Positions 10,777-25,700 of a stretch of 64,000 bases of DNA are shown here, in pieces. Position 1 is the stretch's first letter, and the number at the start of each line of letters is the position of its first letter. The notes under the pieces are model-generated. The model made no database searches. It saw nothing but the letters and a program-made list of their open reading frames with translations, and was not told the origin of the DNA. A program made the translations under genes and the position numbers. Origin of the DNA: Nectonema munidae (Eukaryota; Nematomorpha; Nectonematoida; Nectonematidae); the NCBI GenBank assembly GCA_030549495.1, contig JAUIRK010000417.1, positions 83,056 through 147,055 of the forward strand. Direction: 5' to 3'.

Positions 10777-13700
10777 CTAAAAAAAGAAGATACCGTTAAA
10801 GTGACAAAGGACTGCTGCTAATTCCCCACACCAGAATTCATATGCTGGTAAGTAAAAATTCACTACACTGAATTATTTTTTCGTAGTATTAAAAAATGAG
10901 ATAAATTTATGTAAAGATGTATCATTTTATTGATTAATGAATCAATAGAAGGTTATATGCTAAATTGCATATATTGGAACAGCGGAACTTGAAAAGCGAC
11001 ATTTAGAGAGAGAGATATATATTATATATATTGGATCAGTGCATATGCTATCATCATTCTTTTGAAGAAAGTTGTAGTGAAATTAAAACTTCCGTTGATA
11101 CTGTCTGCCTATTGCTATAACTATTGCTAATCACAGGGAGTCAATAGTGCTGTTTTAGTTTCAAATGAATAATTCTTGTGAAATAATTAATTCATTTTAA
11201 AAATATCTTCATTAATTGTTCAGTTAACGGTTGTTGTTTTCATACGCTTTTAATGATGCAAGCACAAGATAAGAATACAAGTTTTAAAAATATGTGAAAT
11301 AAGAATGAGGGTTTAAAAAACATAACGAAGCAGATGTGATTTTCAAAAAAGCTTTGTTTATGTTTTTTACCGTCACTTTATGTGCTTATTTTTGATAAAT
11401 AATTAGTTTCTTCCTATCATCGATAGGTCATTTTAATAGTAAAGGTACCGTGGAGTTATTTTAGGTCACAAATTTGGGCCGTATATCGAACAATGAGAAG
11501 TATCCTACTGTACTACTCACATACTACTGTACTACTGCACAATTTGAGGCTTTCGAATATCATTAGAAAAAATGATTTTGAACTCAGTTTTAAACTTACA
11601 AAAGTTTTTTTTATATTTTTGATGTCAAAGGTTTGAAATAAATTCGTTGTAGTAATAGATATCAGGGCCCACATGCATGGAGGGCCCGATGCTCCATCCC
11701 ATTCTGATTTCAGGGAGAATTGGGAGAAAAAGCCTTTTGCACCCTTCAATAATTTTGAACTAATAAGTTAGAGTCAATAAAGTATCAGAGAACGTGGTTG
11801 TCGAATAATCGAGTATCCGATAAACAAGTTTTAACTGTGTAACCAATGAGTCTTCTAATACAAGCCTTTTTATCCATTCTCCAGATGACAGACATTTTTG
11901 ACCTTCGAACACCAAATACGGAATTGGTTCAACTAAGAAATTTTTCTAAAGATTTGCAAAAGACATCGTTTTTAGTCATGGTTAGGGTATATCATATCTA
12001 GCGATGTAGCGCATGCAGTTGTTTCAGTATTAGAACATTCAAAAAAATTTTAATTTGTGTTAAAATGCTCAATCTAATTAAATTTCAATTATTGAAAACA
12101 ACTTAAATTTTACGTTTTTAAATTTAGCCTTGATATTAACAAAAAGTTGAAACTAATGACAACCGCAAAATCATATGTTTAATAAGCATTATAGATAAGT
12201 GTTACAATAACACACCGTCACTACACAAAGGCATCAACACTCCCTGCCTGGTTATCTTCATTCGGCATGCAAAATAGGTGAGTATAAAAGAAAAATAAAT
12301 TACTATCAAGGCTATGATCGCTTCTTCAACCGTTGCCAATTGAATCAAAGCCATTCTTGAATCACTACTAAAAGTATAAACAAAAAAACATAAAATACAG
12401 TCACATAAAGTCTAGGTCAATTGCTCATGTGTGTTTAAGCTTTTTTTGGTACGAAATAGACTATTAAAGTTCTCTATTTTCAAGTATTCATTTAAAAAAA
12501 CTCACTACGATCATTGTAAATATAAAGATTATTATTTAAAAAAAATTTTTTAGTGAAAAGTAAAGGAAGAACGACTCATCATTCCAGACCGTACACAAAA
12601 TTTCGTTATAGGCACACACAAACATTACTTGGATTAGATAAAAAATTGATTGAAGGAGACAAGTAACAGATTATGAAACATACCGTACTCGTTTTGTGTC
12701 TAAATTTTATCTTTTATATAAGAAATAAAATAAATAAAAATTGAAATTTCTTAAAATATAGAAAAAATGTATTAAAACAGGGTATAAATATTTTCTTTTA
12801 TCAGTATTACTTACTATGAAAGCTTTGAGGTTGGTGTAAATTTTACTCAATAATTCTAGGCTTAATAAGATATAAGTGTTGCTGTATAGGAATTACTTTG
12901 AAGAAATAAAAAAAATCATATCCAATGAAATACTTAAAAATATTTTATAGCCTTTGCTCAGTGCACACATTATGCAACACAAAACATGTGGATTTTTTCT
13001 GTATACACAAGATAAAAAGACTGAACTTTCTTAAAAATTACACAAGTGTTCACTTTAGTTAGTAAAAATTAACTAAATAATGAGCAGTTTAGGCTCATTT
13101 GAGGATCAGAATTTTGGTCTGCTTTCTTCTCATTGGAATTTTATATATTTAAGGTAGAGGATTTTCATTTGTTCGAACACTAGTGTGACATTCGTCCTCA
13201 AATGGTAAAAAGGAAATTTATGTGTAAATTCTAACAAGTGGTGAAACTGAATATACTCCTATCTTTGTACAAAAAGCGATAAAGCTTCATTAACATGCAT
13301 ACTTGCGGAGAAGCGTTTTTACGACAAAAATATCAATAGTAGATTACGGAAAAAATTTAAATGCCAAAATTTGTATATTCTTCTCTTCAAAGATACTTCC
13401 AAAACTCTCTTGTGTAAAAGTAGGTCTAAAAAAGTATGGGAATTATTGTTGAGAAAGATGGAAGGATAAAATTACGGAATATTGGACAAATGAAGAACAC
13501 AAGAAGGCGGATAGATGTTACTGAAATTCTTCGAGCCCGGCTTTTTATATCGGTGTAGAGGAGAAGTTGTGTAGTCTTTGGTGAGCTATAAAAAGAAACG
13601 TGAATAGATAAAGACGAATTTATATGAGAATAAAATAAAAGATACCCCTACCTCATTATCCTGTGAAAGCTGAATAGATTGAATTTTTGAAAGCGATAAC

Positions 13701-16700
13701 TTTAACTTCTTTCCATACAAAACTTTTCCTTGAAGAAACTCTGCTGCTTTTATCGAAAAAGAAATAGGTATATGATTGATTCTAGTTTATAGTAAAGTTA
13801 AGTAGATTATAATGTTTAAATGCAATGAAAAAATAATTATTATAAAAGATACCTAGCTTATATTGACCTTCATTTTTAGTGAAATTATTTGTAGACATAT
13901 TTTTAGTTAAATAAATACAACATTTTTGTGAAATTACATCAACTTATAAGTGAAAATTTGTTCAATGTTTACTTTTAAATAGTTGTATCATCTGTAGTGA
14001 GTAAGTGAGTGGCAGATGCATATTTTCTAAGAAAATTTGATCATTTGTCCTCTTTTTTAAACTTCAAATGCATAGATTAGAAATGTCAAACATTTGAAAG
14101 GAAACCCACGTGCTTTTCTTTATTCAGGATTTTAACAATTGGAAATTGTCAATTACTGATTGGTTTCAAAAATACAAAAATTATTTTTATATTTATAATT
14201 AATATTCTACATATATGGGTGTATTTCTAAAAAAAGTTAAAATGACAGTATTTTTCATAACTGTGAATGGAATAGAGTCCATAAAGTATCGATACTTTGA
14301 TATTTTTCATTTATTTAAATTATTAACTGATTTTTGCACCAATAGGTTAAGTATGGCTTTTTCCGAAAAAATAGAGTTGAGATGATACTTCTTAGTGAAT
14401 GTAAAGGATACCAGATGAAATAAATCTAAGTCATCCAGGAAAAATTTTAATTGGTTTTTCGACTGGTTAAGATGATTAGGAAATGTAGGAAAATAGGCAT
14501 CACCATGGAAAAATCGCGTTCTGAGTGAACAAGCTTATAAGTTAAAATCAAAGGAATCAATCGCCATAGCTAAAATGCAATAAAGTCTACCAATCATCAG
14601 GTCATATATGGAATTAGGTATTCCAAAAACAAGCCGTGGTCAAATTTTATAACAGCAAAAGTTTCATTCTCATAAGTTACAAATTTGACATCACATAATA
14701 GAAGATCACACTGATAAGGGAAACTAGAGGTGTGAAAGATTTTCCAAAAAATTAGATGAAAATATTCCTTTCACAAAAGACTTGTTATCTTTTATGTGAA
14801 TGGTAAATAGGCAAAATGTTTGCTACTACTCCCAAAAAATTCCACATCATGTTGAATATTCCAAACAGCAAGGAGCACAAAAGTTATGATTCGTATGGTT
14901 TATGGAAAACTTGATTGGGCAATTCTTTTTCAAGGGTCACTTGATTGGTGACGTCAATCTTCCTATGCTAAAGGATCTCATAATGTCCCAAATTGAATAT
15001 CTTTGTGAAAGACTTCCTCAGTGATTACAACATAATTGCATTCCTGTCTATTTTTACACGAAGGCAAGAGATTAGGTGAATGACAATTTTGCTAATTCGA
15101 TTGGCATAGGTATTAGCTTACTCGTTCACCAGATCTGTTTCAACACACTTGAATCAACGAATAAGGAGTGAATGTACATTGCATCCAGTTAAAAATAAAA
15201 AAAAAGCGTTATCATTTGCATTGCAAATGATACAAATCATATTGAAGATGTTATATGAATAAAATTAAGAGTTGCATTTTTAAGTCGGATACCCTGCATT
15301 AAGAATGGGAAATAAGTTTTTTAAATGAATTTTTAATTCTAAAAACATTGAAATACATCGCATTATTTTCAGTTTGTTTGAAAAGTTTTAACATTTCGGT
15401 TTGTTTCGATTTTTTCAACTTAAAGAACATTTTAATTATTTTAGAGTTAAGAACATCGAAATAAATCCTAATTATTTCCCAACTAATTATATCCTAGTAT
15501 TATATTTGTGGCACATGCATCATTTAAATCAGTTACCGATAATTTTCACATCTATAAGGTTCTAAAAGTTTATCCTCTGTGCAGTGGCCGAACCAGAATT
15601 TTCTTATAGGAGGGGGCGAAATCTATTTAATTTTTTTGCAATTTTGATAAAAGTCTTCAGAGAATACGACAGCTGTATTATATCTTTTAGAATCAATAAC
15701 TACCTATGTTTTCATATTTTTAACATCATTTTGCCATGAATAAAAAGGGTAATTTTCGAAGCTATTTTTCATAGGGGGGGGGGGGGGCTAGGCCCATGAG
15801 CTCTATATATTCTCTAGTCAGAGGTACACAAAATTTAGAGGGGGGCGAACTTTTTTTCAAATTTTCAAATTTTATTATAAAAGAATTTTTGTCCAATGAA
15901 TATAAGATTATTACCCGACTTTATACTTGCACTGTGAACTCCCAATCACACCATAACTAATTTTATCAAGTCAAACTATCTTATTTGTAATTCTGATTGC
16001 ATCACTACTTTCTAGCTAAGTGGTTTTCAAACTATAGTCCATGATGGCATAGGGGATCACGAAACAGTTACATAGGGATCGAGAGGGTCACTCAGTCGTT
16101 TTACGCAACATATTGGATCATTGACGATTTTTGCCAATAAGTCACATTTAAAAGAATAGATAATTTAGTCTTTGAATTGACTTAAACTATATTTACTTTT
16201 TTATTGATTTTCAGGCCTGATTTTATAGATGTAATGTGAATTTTACTTCAAAAGTTGAAGGATATCTTCCTGTCATAAGCTACTGTTAGAAGGTTAATAG
16301 GAAAAATGTCCGATGACATAATATAAGAGGTAGTTTTATTGATTCAGAAGTCGATTTTCAACTTTTTGGAATTCAGCTTGATGAAACGATGGATGCTGCA
16401 AACTTAGCTCAACCTTCGTTTATGTACAATATGTATATGGCAAGCACCTGGTAGACAGTTTTTTGTTTTGCTAACCTTTAGCAGTAGAACATCAACAAGA
16501 GAAATATTTGACAAATCGACATTTTTTATAGCACATGGTATTAAGCCTTCAAAATTAAATTAAAAGGGTATCGAGGGCAATAGCAGCTGCATTTATTGTT
16601 AAAAAAAAGTGGAACAAAACAATTTATAAGGGTAGAAGGTAAGTATCGTCTAAATAAGTCCTTGCCACTTAATGTTTGATTAACATTTTTTACATCATAA

Positions 16701-19700
16701 TTGTATTCAATTCTACAAAATACTGTAAGAAGAGCATCGATAAATAGAACAAATGCATACCTTGGAGAGCTTGTTGTGAAGTGCTGAATTGAATCAAAGC
16801 ACAATCCTTGTGATTGAACAAAATCTTGATTCGATTAACATCTCCATACACTCCTTAAGCAAAAAATGTTATACACTAATTCTAATGTTATCTCTATACA
16901 CACTTTAAGCAAACAATGTTAACCACTTCCTAGTTTGTAGTAAAGACCTGCATGCGTAAGGGCTAGTCTCTTGGCCACTGTCCAGCATGGCCCATTGACG
17001 AAGTAGATCTATTATTGAAAATTGGCGGACGGATATAGATGTGTAAGTTTTTTTTAGAAGTTTGACGAGTGGGTACGAACGGCCAAAGAATATTAAGTGA
17101 TAATAATTTAAAATTTATGTTTTCTCTTACGATTTCAATATTGGTTTTATAAAATTTTACTTTCAAAGTAAGAAATCGTAAAAAAATTATTTCATAATTA
17201 ATATTTTAAATTAAAGGTATTTCACGGCGTTAATCTGTTAGGCAAAAGGCTTATACTATGATGAATAGAGGGAAATGCCATTCTCTGTAAAAATATATGA
17301 AATTTCAGCTTCTGGCAGAGAATTCAAACAGTATATGAGTTAAAAAATGAATGAATAACAAAATAGTAGATTCTTAATTTTGGAAAGGTCTGTTGCTTGT
17401 TACATTTGCCATAAAATTCCTACCTCATTTGTATTTAGTAAAAGAAATTTTATAATTTAAAGAATTATACGTGAACAGAGGAACTGTTCGATCCCAGATT
17501 ATCCTATCTCATTATTAGTATAATCGGCCAAGTAAAAGTAATATTTATTTGGCACTGAGTGAATATTTTCATTTCAAGGAAGCTCAAATGTATATCTTTG
17601 AGAATACAAGTGGGATACGGATGATCTCTGAATATTACGGATATGGCAGATATGGGCCTAAAAATATCTATCATGTGTAGCTTCTTATCTAGTTAAGGAT
17701 TTCGTTTGAAACCAGGAATTTACCATTAAAGTTAAATACGATTCATAGCTCAAATCTATTATAATAATAACAAAAAAAGAAGTCTTTTAGAAAGTAAACG
17801 AAATAGACTTCAGTCTATTATTTTTGTGGAAAAATACACCTTCATCAAGTAAAAAATTAGGATACGAGAGGGAGCTTATACTTTTGAATGAGAACATGAA
17901 ATAAAGTAAATCTGAATTATTAAAAAAATGATTTCAATAGAATTTTAGGAATCAAAGAAGACCAAAATATAAAAAGTTTGCATTGACGTTGTTTTGGCAG
18001 TTTTCAAGGCATTTTTCTCAAACCTCAGACATATAGAAGGGAGATATATAATAAACATAGTTTTAAAAACTATATAAAAACTCATTAGAACACTTTAAAA
18101 GGATTGCGAAGCTTTCTCAATCGTAGGCTAATTTCGCACTAATGAAATTCAGATAGCCAACATGTATTTGGCGCATCGTTTAGCACAAAAAGTAAGGAAA
18201 TAAACTTATACATACAAAGAGGTAAAAATATTCTGAGTTTATTCTACAAAAGCTGATATCTTTAAATGAATTTTATGTTCCCAAGTTTTTCTTACATAAA
18301 CGCTAACGATCAAATGATTAATGCACTAATTTATCTGCTAAGCCATTGTTTCAGTTGCAATTGATAATATTATTGTTGCATTTGAATATGCCAATAATAT
18401 AAAATGCAAAATTTTATTAAAATTAAAAAAAACCTCCCCCTATTTATTGTAAACACATTAACATTCCATGTTTTTATGAGCATTTTCGGATAATACATAT
18501 CGGACAATGGAAGAACCTTGCAGTTAGACATCGGTGCACTAGTGAGTACCAGTTGAGAGAGGCAATTAGTTACATTTAATTGCAATAAATCGATATTAAC
18601 AGAATATACTGTAGCCACGTAATGGTAAAAACAGTTAGAAGTATCTCTTAGTGGGAGATGATTACAAGAAAAATGGTGATAAACCAAGGTATACTTTATA
18701 TAATCTACATATAGAAGAATATTTGTCGAGTAATTATATAGATTTGATAGCAACGAAATAGCATTTTTATTCGGTGCCATAAGTTTCAATATTAAGTAGA
18801 AAGAGTAGGGGTTCACGCCAAAGGGTAAGAAAATAGATAAAAAAAAATAAAAAGAATACCAAAGAGGATAAAGAGCGGATCGGGAGTAAGAATCTTCTGC
18901 AAAGTGTAGAACAACAAAAGTGAAAAGAACGAAGAGATAGAGAAATTTTATATAAGAGAAGAGAGAAACGTGTGAAACATCATAAATTGAGAGGAAGGAA
19001 GGAGAATCAAGAAGAGAAGATAAAAGAAAGAAATACACACTCGTTTTAAATTTAAACTTTATTTTGAAAAAATATGAAAAGAATTCGCAGTGAGACCTTT
19101 ACATTCGCAGCAGATAAATCAAGAGTTTCCAGATTTCTTAGAAAAATAGAAGGGCCGAGTTAACAGTTGTCGTTTTTCAAATAAGTTAAGACTCATTTGA
19201 AAAAATATCTGAATTAGGAAAGGTATTTTAATTGTCGAGCACAATTTTCCCAAACTATGAACAAATAAAACTGAATTAGAAACACCTAGTTTGGAGAATC
19301 AAAGCTAGGCATCTAGACATTCTAACTGAGGCTCCGACGTTTGAGGCGAATGTAAAGGGCCGACTGTATATATTTGAGAAAAAATAAAAACCTCTTCATT
19401 CAAGTTTTGAACATAAATGGTGCGTGAAGAATTTTCGACAACAGGGATCTGTAGAGTATTGAGGTTAGAGGGTATGGCAGCGAGATTTTGAGAAGTGAGC
19501 ATGTTGTGCTGAAGTGTTGGTGAGGTTAGAGCAACTGCATTCAACGAAGAAAAATTGTTTGAGAGTAAAGGAGAAACTGAGCCATGGGATGTTGCGGCAA
19601 TCAAATTCGCTCCAGTGAGAGCAGAAGCAGGCAAACCATATGATATCATGGCATAGGGAGACACTAGTAATAAGATGTTTATAAATAAATACAAGATAGA

Positions 19701-22700
19701 ACACTACTGATATCCCTGTTATCTTAATCTGGATATCTAGTCAAGTTTTTATTATTGCTTACTTCTGTTTTGAAGAGGCAAAATTTATTTTCAAGAATAT
19801 TTCAAAACTGGGGAAATAACTCAAAACTAATTAATGATAAATAAGTTTGTTGATTTCTAAATTAATGTAATTCGGATAAAAATAAACTAATATATCAAAA
19901 ACACTAATTAAAAATTAATAAAAACTCTAAATAGTTAACTTTTAAAGAAATAATACTCACATCTGGGTACACAGGATAAATAAATATATTTTTCTTATTT
20001 CTAGGATGGAAGTGTATTTGCCAGACGAACGACTAATCGGCTCTAGAAAATTGACTTTACAAGCCCATGATATGATTAGTGCTGATACACTAAGGTTATA
20101 TTTAAAAAAAGGCTCTAAAAAATCTAAATAAAGAATTTACTTACCCGAGCTTTTATACAAAATGGAAATAGAGAGAATAGATTAAGTAGTAAAAAAGTTG
20201 GTACTCTGGGAAAGGCAAGAAATAGGTTTGATGGTCGGAGAAATGGTGTTTAGAGCTGGAGCTGGCATCGGCAAAGGCTTAAGAGTTTCAGGACTAGGCT
20301 TTTCACCGGTACTGTAGTCCCAACTACTACCACTATTCTCTCGTACAATCAAGTCAGTAAGTTTGGAAAAATCAATCTTCAAGACATTGCAATTGATGTA
20401 GATTTGTTGATTGTGTAGATTTAAGCGTGCCAGCTGCGCTAAAATAATTTTAAATAAAGTTTAGTGGAGCTATTAAACACTTGATTTTTACCAATCTTCA
20501 AAAACTACGAATAAAATATTTCCTAGTTTTTTTTAGTTACTACTAGAAAAGGGAAAATAATTTCCCTTAGATTAGTGAAGTAACAAAAAACTTAGGCCAA
20601 TTTTTTAAACTTGATAAATTATCTTAAAAACTACCCAATCAATTTATAATAAGACCAAGCAAAGCAGACGATTTTAGTAATTCCAATTTAATTCCATTTA
20701 ACCCATTTAAGGCCAAGCAAAGCAGACGATATCTAAAAAGACGCAGACGATTTATATTCAAAGTCATTGAAAAAAGCAGACGAAGATGAAATTACTTATG
20801 TTCCAAAATAGGAACATTAGTAGTAAATGGGTTAAAGTAGGAATTCGTCTGCGTTCCCTTAGGGAACATTGGTCGTAAATGGGTTAAAGTAGGAATTCGT
20901 GTGCGTTCCCTTAGGGAACATTGGTCGTAAATGGGTTAAGAAAAAACCCAAAGCAGTTGCTATCAAAAATTTTTGAATCACCGCTCCCTTGAACTCAAGC
21001 TGAAATTATCAAAAATATAACACTGGTATAGATCGATATTTTTAAGACTATATTGCCTATACTTTCTAATTGGTTGAAGTTAAGATCTCAGATAAAACTT
21101 TCGAAGAAATGTTGTTAGTAACAGAAACCACCAAAATGCAGCAGAAAAGAGTAAGAAAATATAAAAAAAATAACATTTGCAGTTGTATTAGTGTTTTACC
21201 TCATTTTGAAATTGTAAGATTTTTATTTATCTTCATTCTCCTCTATTTAAAATGCAAGGGATTGTTGGTACCTTTATGTCACATTATAAAAGCCAACTAA
21301 GTAGTTTTCAGTGATTTTCAGTTTGTTTCTGATCTATGTGACATGAGACAATTGCCTCATGCCGCCAACTTTTTCTTCCTCACACGCACAAGTCAGTTCG
21401 ATAGCTGCATTTAATTGTTGATCTTTTACTTATAAGGTAAGGATTCGGTACAACGCAATTTAGATTATAACGTGGTATGCCAGCATCTGCTATTTTTCCT
21501 TTTGTGCAGTAATAAATATATGGACAACGTTATTGTTTATACTAGTATTGTGTGCAAAGATTTTCCCGTGTATTCATTTCCATATAAAAACGAAGCAGAA
21601 CACATTTACTTGTTTATATGTAAGCATTGGATAAGAAATCTTCAACTTAGATTGAGACGCGGATATACTTGATTAGGTGTCGTTGCGGTAGACTACAATT
21701 AGTCGGCTATCTTTGGTACATATAAACTAGGTTTAAAACGCGAATGAGTTCTATGGACACCAAGGGTCGCGTTATAACGGTTCAAAACTGTAATATATGT
21801 GTATCATTTTTGTTTTAAGCTTTGTTAGCTACAGTTCCTCTACTTTTAAATTTGATAAAATTTGAGAAATATTACTTCTATATATATTAAATAATTTTGA
21901 AATAACTCTTTGACTTTTGTTAATTGAAAGAAGTACAACTTTAGTTTAGATAAAATATATCAATAAAAATGTTCAATAAATTAAAAAATAAAATAATCAG
22001 AAATTTTATTAATGAAAAAAGAATTATTTCAAGATGGTATTTATAATGAATTAATTTAATATAATAAATTTCAACAATCAAAATATTCTAAAGAAAAAAA
22101 TTAGCTGTGACGGAAGACATTTGCATTCTACAGTTTATACACTTCATTTATGAGAAGAGCAAATTTATTGTAAAAAAATTCAAAGTAATGAATTAACAAA
22201 AATTTCGCATTATGACAAACTAAACTTTGGGTTTTATGAAGAATTATTTCGTAGGAAAAGTTTAAAATTTAAATTTATTTTGGCATTTAAGTTAAAATTC
22301 AGTTCACTTTATTATTTCATTGAAAGAGAGCTTCGTTATTTTTGTATTCATTATAAAATATCTGTCAGTATTATTTTTTTTGGATGAGATATTATTACAT
22401 AAGAAATATGACAAACATAGGTAGAATTTAAAAATATGAAAAAGCTTAGAGCTCTTCTCAAAAAACTTTTGAGAAATTTCTAAGCTCATTATTGGTGGTT
22501 AGAGAAATTATATTTTGTTTAAAAAATATACACAAATTAAAGCATAAAATAATTGTTTATATTTTAAGCTTTTTTTCATTTTGACATTCATTTCATAAAT
22601 GAAGAATTATATTTATGTGCAATATACTTTCAAAAATATTTATAGAGCAAATGCAAAATTCGTTAGAATGTGTGAAAATGGTACGTATCCCACGCGCAAA

Positions 22701-25700
22701 GCATATAGTATTGATGTAAGCGTACCAGATATAGCGCTGTGATATTGGATAAATGATTGAAATGCCTTATTTTTGATAAAACACACAATTTTTTGAACTT
22801 TGCCATAAGTGCAAAAAATTTTGTACAAGACATCCAAGGTGATGGGACAGGCATAGGACTCAATCACAACTCTAAGTACATTGGTAGGATGCTCTTGGGT
22901 TGAATTTGCTTCATACAATTGAACCAAATTGCTGAGAGCTGCTTGAGCAATGGCGGCCTAATAATAAAAATATCATTTTTACAAATAAATTCTTTACTTT
23001 TAAAAACTCATTGGTTCTCCCTCCCTCCTCTCTCAACAGTTTTGAATTATGAACCAATTTTATTGTTTTATTAGATTAACTAAACGGATGTTCATTGAAA
23101 GAACTCTAATTCAATTTAAACAATTTATTCACTTCTTTTGCAACGATCTTTTCCATTTTTTCAATAAAATCAACATATAATTCTATAATGTTTTTTGGTT
23201 GAGGGTATCGCATCCAAGGGAAGAAAAATCTTCCACAGCTGGACAGATAGTAAGTATAGTCACAAAACGGAATCGAACCGAGACAATTTGGATCGATACC
23301 TCACGCTCCTCCTACTAGGCCATCTGCCGACATATACACACAAGAAAGTATATACAGTGTAATTCCTAGTAAATACAAACGATAAATAAGCAAATAAGCT
23401 AGTATAACATTTTTGTAAATAATGAACTTTAAAAAAATATTTTTTACAGATTCGCAATTAAGCGAGAGATTTATTGATGATTTTTCAAGGCGTGGGGAGT
23501 AAGAGTAAGATTAAAGAAGTATATTTGTTACTCCATTACTCATATTACACAAACAGATAATAATTTTATTATACTAAATTGTCAATATAATTATTAATAT
23601 GTAAATATAACATTAGATGTTTTAATATAATTTAATAAAGTTAAAAAAGGAGCAGTATACAAGACATTAACATAATATCCTATAAAGTTGAACTTCTTCT
23701 AATTGGTCGAAATAATCTAAAATATTTGAATATTTCAAATTATGTCAAGAAGAAAACGTTTGACAAGAAAACAAGTTGTCTACCCGCGTTCAATCCTACA
23801 GGTTATGATATATTTATAAACATAGTATCTTGGCGAATCTTCGTTTGCATATATAATGCCTTCGGAGCATTGCCAAGCTCTTAATAAGTTTCTGTTAGAT
23901 CAGAAAACAAAAAATATTTAAATTTATTTCACTGTTATAAAAGATTCAGGCGTGCTTACCTTTTTGCGTATTTTGGCTCCTTGAAATGTATATGGGGTAA
24001 AAGAGAGACAAAAAAGTTAAAACAGCTGATTTATTTTCCATGTCTGGGAGCCTTTTTTACAAGGATGCTTAGGACGAGATATGTTCAATCTCATTCATGT
24101 ATTTTTACACTTTGATAAGAAAAATGAAAGAAATCCTAATGATAAAATCAGTCGAAATAGAAAAATACATGATCATTTTTATAATGAATTTTCTTTGTAT
24201 TGGACTCCGCATTCTTTTATACCATAGATCAGAGTCAGGCAAACTTTTTAGAATGATAATTTTTAGATTAACATTTTTACTAAAATGATAAGTGTACTTA
24301 AATTTTTTGATTTCTGATTAAAAAGTTTCCCCAAATAATCAAATCAAAATTGAGATCTTGATTTAGTTTCAAAAAAACACCGTTTTTTTGTTTATCAATA
24401 AATATTTTGACTTTTAATATAAAAAATAAATAATATAAAAATTATAAAAAAAATTTCATAAAATTTATAAAAAAAAATCTTTCAAACAAAAATTAAACAA
24501 AATAATTTTTATCAATACATAACAAAATATTTTTACATTTAAGCTTTATTTTTCAGTTTTAGCTTTAGTTTTTAAAAGGCAGCTTTGAAATCAAGTTTAG
24601 CTGTTGCAAAAAATTCAAACTATGGGCCAAATCTTACCCTTTTCAAAGAAAATACTTTCGAGAAATTTACCAAGAATAGAAAACTTTGAAAATTTTACAA
24701 GACTACCTAAAATAATTGATGTCCTTGGATGCTATCATACATTACTTGATTCAAAAATTATTTAATTTATGGACAAAAATGAGTTTTTCTACACTTAGCA
24801 GGCAAGCAAGCAATTTCTGATCGAATACGTAATTTAATATTAAAATATAAACCAAAAGTTTCCTAAAGAAGAATTTCAAAAAAAAATTAAATGCCATTTT
24901 TACATCACAAAGAAAGAAGGAAAATGGTTATGCAAAGAAGATAAATTATTTTATCAAAAACAAATAGAGTCTTAAGGAAAAATTGGATACTCAACAAGTA
25001 AGCTCGCTCAACTTTCTTCTAATCACCCATCAAAAAATATGAAAACTTAACCAACTCAACAACTACCTCTGATTCTAGTGAAGAAGGAATTATGTTTGAA
25101 GACAAGAAAGAAAGAAAGAAAAATGTTCAACTGCTTTTTCTGTTAAATTAGTAACAGATTTGTCTGTTTCTACTCAAAAAGCTTCAAAAATGTTTGAGTC
25201 TTTCAGAAAAAGGTATTAACTTGGCGATTCCTTCGCAGTCTGGATTATTTAAAGGCGTAATAAGATATGGAAAGTAGTTAAAAATAAAAGAAATTTTAGA
25301 AAATGAAAAATATTTTTGTTTCCATTTGGATGGTAAAAACTTCATTTGCTATCATGTTAAGAATAAATATAAATGGCAAGTTTTAATAATTTACATATTA
25401 TATTTGGTGCTTATAATTTACTCTAGAATTAGAAAAAACTGGGTCTACGAATATTTCGGGGAACGAATGCTTTTAAAAAACGAATTAACTTCGCAAACCG
25501 AGGTTGCAGTGTAACTAAAGATATTTTAACAGGCACATCAATTATTATAATTAAAAATTTTAAAAATGTGAAAATACGGCAGTAGGAGGAAGAGAAGAAG
25601 TTTCTAGCTTTTTGTGCTTTGAAAATTGCGCAAAAATTTTGTAAGCAAAAAGAGATGTTTCATTTTCTGGATTGCCAAAATAGTTAACCATAGAATTAGC

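Noticed and set aside
12040-12260. Candidate last PTB exons near 12050-12250 with short in-frame tails.
   Set aside because: They lack the LRVSFSKS motif, which is found complete with a good acceptor at 10708-10776.
17954-17995. Another candidate micro-exon for RRM3 reading VNANFLYF before a GT.
   Set aside because: There is no AG at the required acceptor position and the match to the LF.LFG pattern is poorer than at 18860-18893.
18370-19038. 222-codon minus-strand open frame rich in Phe, Leu, Ser and Tyr.
   Set aside because: It is intron sequence with a long pyrimidine tract around the PTB micro-exon; openness comes from base composition, and only 34 nt of it are coding.
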